Assembly (NCBI GenBank): GCA_018136815.1
Contig: CM030945.1
Coordinates: 1,549,877 to 1,586,476 of the forward strand
Source of the DNA: Isochrysis galbana
Taxonomy: Eukaryota; Haptophyta; Isochrysidales; Isochrysidaceae
Reading direction: 5' to 3'
DNA length: 36,600 nucleotides
The notes beneath the pieces are model-generated. The model saw only the letters and a list, made by a program, of their open reading frames with translations. It searched no databases and was not told where the DNA came from. Below are positions 34,721 to 36,600 of the stretch, one piece after another. The position numbers and the translations under genes were made by a program. Numbering within the stretch: position 1 is the stretch's first letter; every line of letters begins with the position of its first letter.

Positions 34721-35725
34721 TTATGCCACCCAGCTCTTCACTAGCTTACTACCTGCGCTAGCCGGAGCACCCCTCCCTCCACACTCAAGCAGCCCCCCAC
34801 GCCAGGATCCTGTTTTGGTCTCGCAGGCAAGGGGGCCTAATGGGAGGGTGAGGAGCAACTCCTCAAAGAGGAGCTTTGGGGAAGGAGATGTTTGAGTGGG
34901 GGCGCTATACCCTTGCGCTAGGCATGGGCAGCGACGCCGCCTCAAAACATGTCCTCCCTCTGGTCTTGAGTCGAAATTTTTGGTGTTTGAATCCGAGGGC
35001 GAGGGGGTTTGTGCTTCTTGGGTTGGTTGTAGTGGGATGAGGGAGTGGGAGATGGAGTGAAGTGTTGAAAGAGGGCCCAAGGCAGGGCACTGAGTTGTAG
35101 GTACTTGTGGCCCACAAGCGTGGGGTGAAAACGAAAAGTGTATCAACATGTGTCTTGAATTGAAATTTTTGGTGCTTTGAACAGAGGGCGGGGGGGTTCG
35201 TGCCGTTTGGGTTGGTTGAAGTGTGAAGGGGGAGTGGGAGAGGGAGTCTAGTGTTGAGAGAGGGCCCAAGGCAGGGCACTGAGTGATTGGTACTAGTGGC
35301 CCACAAGAGTGGGGTGAAGACGAGAATTGTGTCAACAAGTTGGAAAACAGAGGCATGGGGTGCTCTCCGTATGGGGTTGATGGTTGTGAAGTGCCCTCCC
35401 ATGTTGGGTGCACTGATGGTAGAGGTTTCCACCATGGGGAGGGCAGCTCAGCTGCCCTCCCACATGAGGTGCTCTTGGGGTGGGAGGGTTTCCCACTGTT
35501 GGAGGGGGTCTCCAAGACCCCCTGCATGATGCGCAGAGCCATGGTGGCAACCTGTTCGGTGCCAGTGCTCGCCACCCCGCGCGCTTGCGCGGGTGTGGTT
35601 TGGATGGGTTGGATGGGCTCTGAGAGGGCTTTCTGACGAGCCGCCTCGGGCGGCGTGGGGCGTCCCAGGTGGGGCGCGGTGGCGAGGGTCGCCTGGGGCT
35701 CGGGAGCGGTCGCGGCACGCTCCAT
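34721..35725 (-). CDS. Repeat-containing ORF inside the 2.1-kb element, function unknown
   Basis: 334-aa frame with a true ATG at 35725, wholly inside the transposon. It is rich in Pro, Ser and Thr. Its middle is built from a 63-residue repeat (PITQCPALGPLSTLDSLSHS and, 63 residues later, PTTQCPALGPLSTLHSISHS), followed in each unit by a TKNF.SR motif. The 189-bp period is a multiple of three, which keeps the frame open. No domain, membrane segment or transposase feature is visible. Low-complexity composition means it may not be expressed as protein. Confidence 0.35.
   Translation of the reverse strand: MERAATAPEPQATLATAPHLGRPTPPEAARQKALSEPIQPIQTTPAQARGVASTGTEQVATMALRIMQGVLETPSNSGKPSHPKSTSCGRAAELPSPWWKPLPSVHPTWEGTSQPSTPYGEHPMPLFSNLLTQFSSSPHSCGPLVPITQCPALGPLSTLDSLSHSPFTLQPTQTARTPPPSVQSTKNFNSRHMLIHFSFSPHACGPQVPTTQCPALGPLSTLHSISHSLIPLQPTQEAQTPSPSDSNTKNFDSRPEGGHVLRRRRCPCLAQGYSAPTQTSPSPKLLFEELLLTLPLGPLACETKTGSWRGGLLECGGRGAPASAGSKLVKSWVA
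34950..35345 (+). repeat. Tandem repeat, 189-bp period, about 2.1 copies
   Basis: GAGGGCCCAAGGCAGGGCAC begins at 35071 and again at 35260, and CTTGAGTCGAAATTTT at 34965 matches CTTGAATTGAAATTTT at 35154. Both offsets are 189 bp. Copies differ at several positions, so the duplication is not very recent. Confidence 0.9.
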
Positions 35726-35814
35726 AGTTCAAACTATAACAATAGTTTTAGGGGGCTGGCAGTGACTATAGTCGCGCTGCTCTAGTCGTAGTCAAGTCGG
35801 CCCCCTGACTAGCA

Positions 35815-35904
35815 TAGTCAAGTCATGCCATAGCCTCTGACTATTGACTACTAGTCATAGATAGCCCTCTGACTATTGACTACTAGTCATACCATGGGAG
35901 CTTG
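35815..35904 (+). repeat. Right subterminal repeat zone
   Basis: Direct repeat of the left zone, with GCCATAGCCTCTGACTATTG, then a second CTCTGACTATTGACTACTAG unit and ACCATGGGAGCTTGA. Further GACTAT/ATAGTC motifs run from 35760 to 35925. Confidence 0.75.
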
Positions 35905-36352
35905 ACTATGCGTCTGACTATAGTCGTGACTTGAATCATGTACAGCTTTGCTTCCTACCTTGGGAGGCCTTGTTCGTACGTGCGTTCGGGTTCCCGTCTT
36001 GGGGTTCGAGGCCTCTGACTAGGATCGTGAACCTGCTCAGGGTTTTCTCGATGACCGGCACGTAGTGGAAGGTGTATTGGTCGAATTCCACTTTGTAGAA
36101 GTCTCCTATTATGTACCTCCATGCTATGAGGTAAAGGGCTTTGAGGCTATCGGGCGTCGGCGAGCTTGGGTATGCGAATAGTCTGTCTTTTATTTTCTGG
36201 ATCTTCGATCTCTCCCTTGTGGGGGTGTATCCCGCCACGGCTTCAATGGTTCGAAAGACAGGAATCGTGGAGGGGCATCTAGCTAGGTGAGTTGAGTTTT
36301 CACTGTGTTTACCGCATAGTCTACATTTCGTGCTGGTCAACTAAGTTTATAC

Positions 36353-36600
36353 TAGCCCGGTCACTCACTAGGGGGGTGCGAAGGGCACCATCTGTAATGG
36401 GCAAACGAAGGCCTAAATAAGCTCCCTATAGGTTCCGGTATGGGAGATCAGCAAAAAAAACCGGGGGTCTTCCGGCAAAATTTTCGAAAAATACCCGATT
36501 TCAAGCCTCTGACGGCCTCCAGCGGTCGCCAGGGGCAGCTGCAGGCCTGTCGCAGGCGCGCCATCGCGCGTGCCTGCAGGAGAGGGGAGAGAGAGCGCGG
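36353..36600 (-). mobile_element. Second MITE copy, truncated by the window edge
   Basis: Starts with the inverted end TAGCCCGGTCACTCACT at 36353. The next ~150 bp match the reverse complement of 8330-8487: GGTGCGAAGGGCACC, TAGGGAGCTTATTTA in complement, the A-run, and the TTTTCGAAAAATACC region. So it is oriented opposite to the 7920-8487 copy. The other end lies outside the window. Confidence 0.8.

Larger units (their letters stand above)
33851..35949. mobile_element. 2.1-kb non-autonomous DNA transposon with 10-bp target duplication
   Basis: GCTTCCTACC is duplicated perfectly at 33841-33850 and 35950-35959. Inside, the ends are inverted: GCTGTACATGATTCAAGT near 33854-33871 and its reverse complement near 35929-35946, with three less-conserved terminal bases. 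Subterminal zones (about 33915-33997 and 35815-35904) share directly repeated TGACTATTGACTACTAGTCA-type motifs and CATGGGAGCTTGA. No transposase domain was seen. A 10-bp duplication fits Mutator-like (MULE) elements best, but this is only a suggestion. Confidence 0.8.
33713..36340 (-). pseudogene. Non-LTR retrotransposon-like ORF 3' end, interrupted by a transposon
   Basis: Minus-strand frame from 36340 encodes CRLCGKHSENSTHLARC, a Cx2Cx8Hx3C cluster near its start, typical of the C-terminal zinc finger after the reverse transcriptase of non-LTR elements. It is followed by a helical region (LKALYLIAWRYIIGDFYKV). Upstream of 36340 the frame is closed by stops and no reverse transcriptase is present, so the piece is 5'-truncated. 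The frame is broken at 35950 by the 2099-bp element 33851-35949. Beyond that element it resumes in the same phase at 33850 and stays open for about 42 codons to a stop at 33715-33713. The LINE assignment rests mainly on the cysteine cluster and is moderate. Confidence 0.55.

Overview
The window is nuclear DNA from a eukaryotic microbe. Genes carry GT-AG introns, intergenic DNA is rich in retroelements and low-complexity tracts, and there is one 100-N scaffold gap (12501-12600). The best guess for the host is a photosynthetic protist with a complex (secondary) plastid, for example a haptophyte. This rests on a digalactosyldiacylglycerol synthase, a plastid galactolipid enzyme, whose predicted precursor starts with a secretory signal peptide followed by a basic stretch. 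That is an inference; the species cannot be named from this sequence.

Layout. 570-5806 (-): a 16-exon DGD1-like galactolipid synthase; all proposed splice phases agree and give 998 codons plus stop. 5807-10750: low-complexity tracts, a dispersed repeat (copy A), minisatellites, and a 568-bp MITE with 17-bp inverted ends and a 7-bp target duplication. 10759-11667 (-): a Ty3/gypsy-type integrase tail with a chromodomain. 11848-12360 (+): a small coiled-coil protein. 12601-13110 (+): the 3' end of a leucine-rich-repeat gene, cut by the gap. 14419-15126 (-): MND1, a meiotic recombination factor whose first coding exon appears to be only the ATG. 15312-21056: a complete Ty1/copia retrotransposon with matching 186-bp LTRs and a 5-bp target duplication, inserted between the divergent genes MND1 and an ABHD11-like hydrolase (21581-22462, +). 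23302-24372 (-): a coiled-coil protein, divergent from the large channel gene at 25370-32171 (+). 32172-36600: nested mobile DNA.

The most striking gene is 25370-32171. It joins an N-terminal TRPM-type SLOG (LSDAT) domain, two tandem NUDT9-like ADP-ribose pyrophosphatase domains with complete Nudix boxes, and a TRPM-type six-helix cation channel. In animal TRPM2 a single NUDT9-H domain follows the channel; here two copies precede it. The predicted protein (2143 aa) could both hydrolyse and sense ADP-ribose.

At the right end, a 2099-bp element with inverted ends and a perfect 10-bp target duplication interrupts a non-LTR-retrotransposon-like reading frame, which continues in frame beyond the insertion. 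A second MITE copy begins at 36353 and leaves the window.
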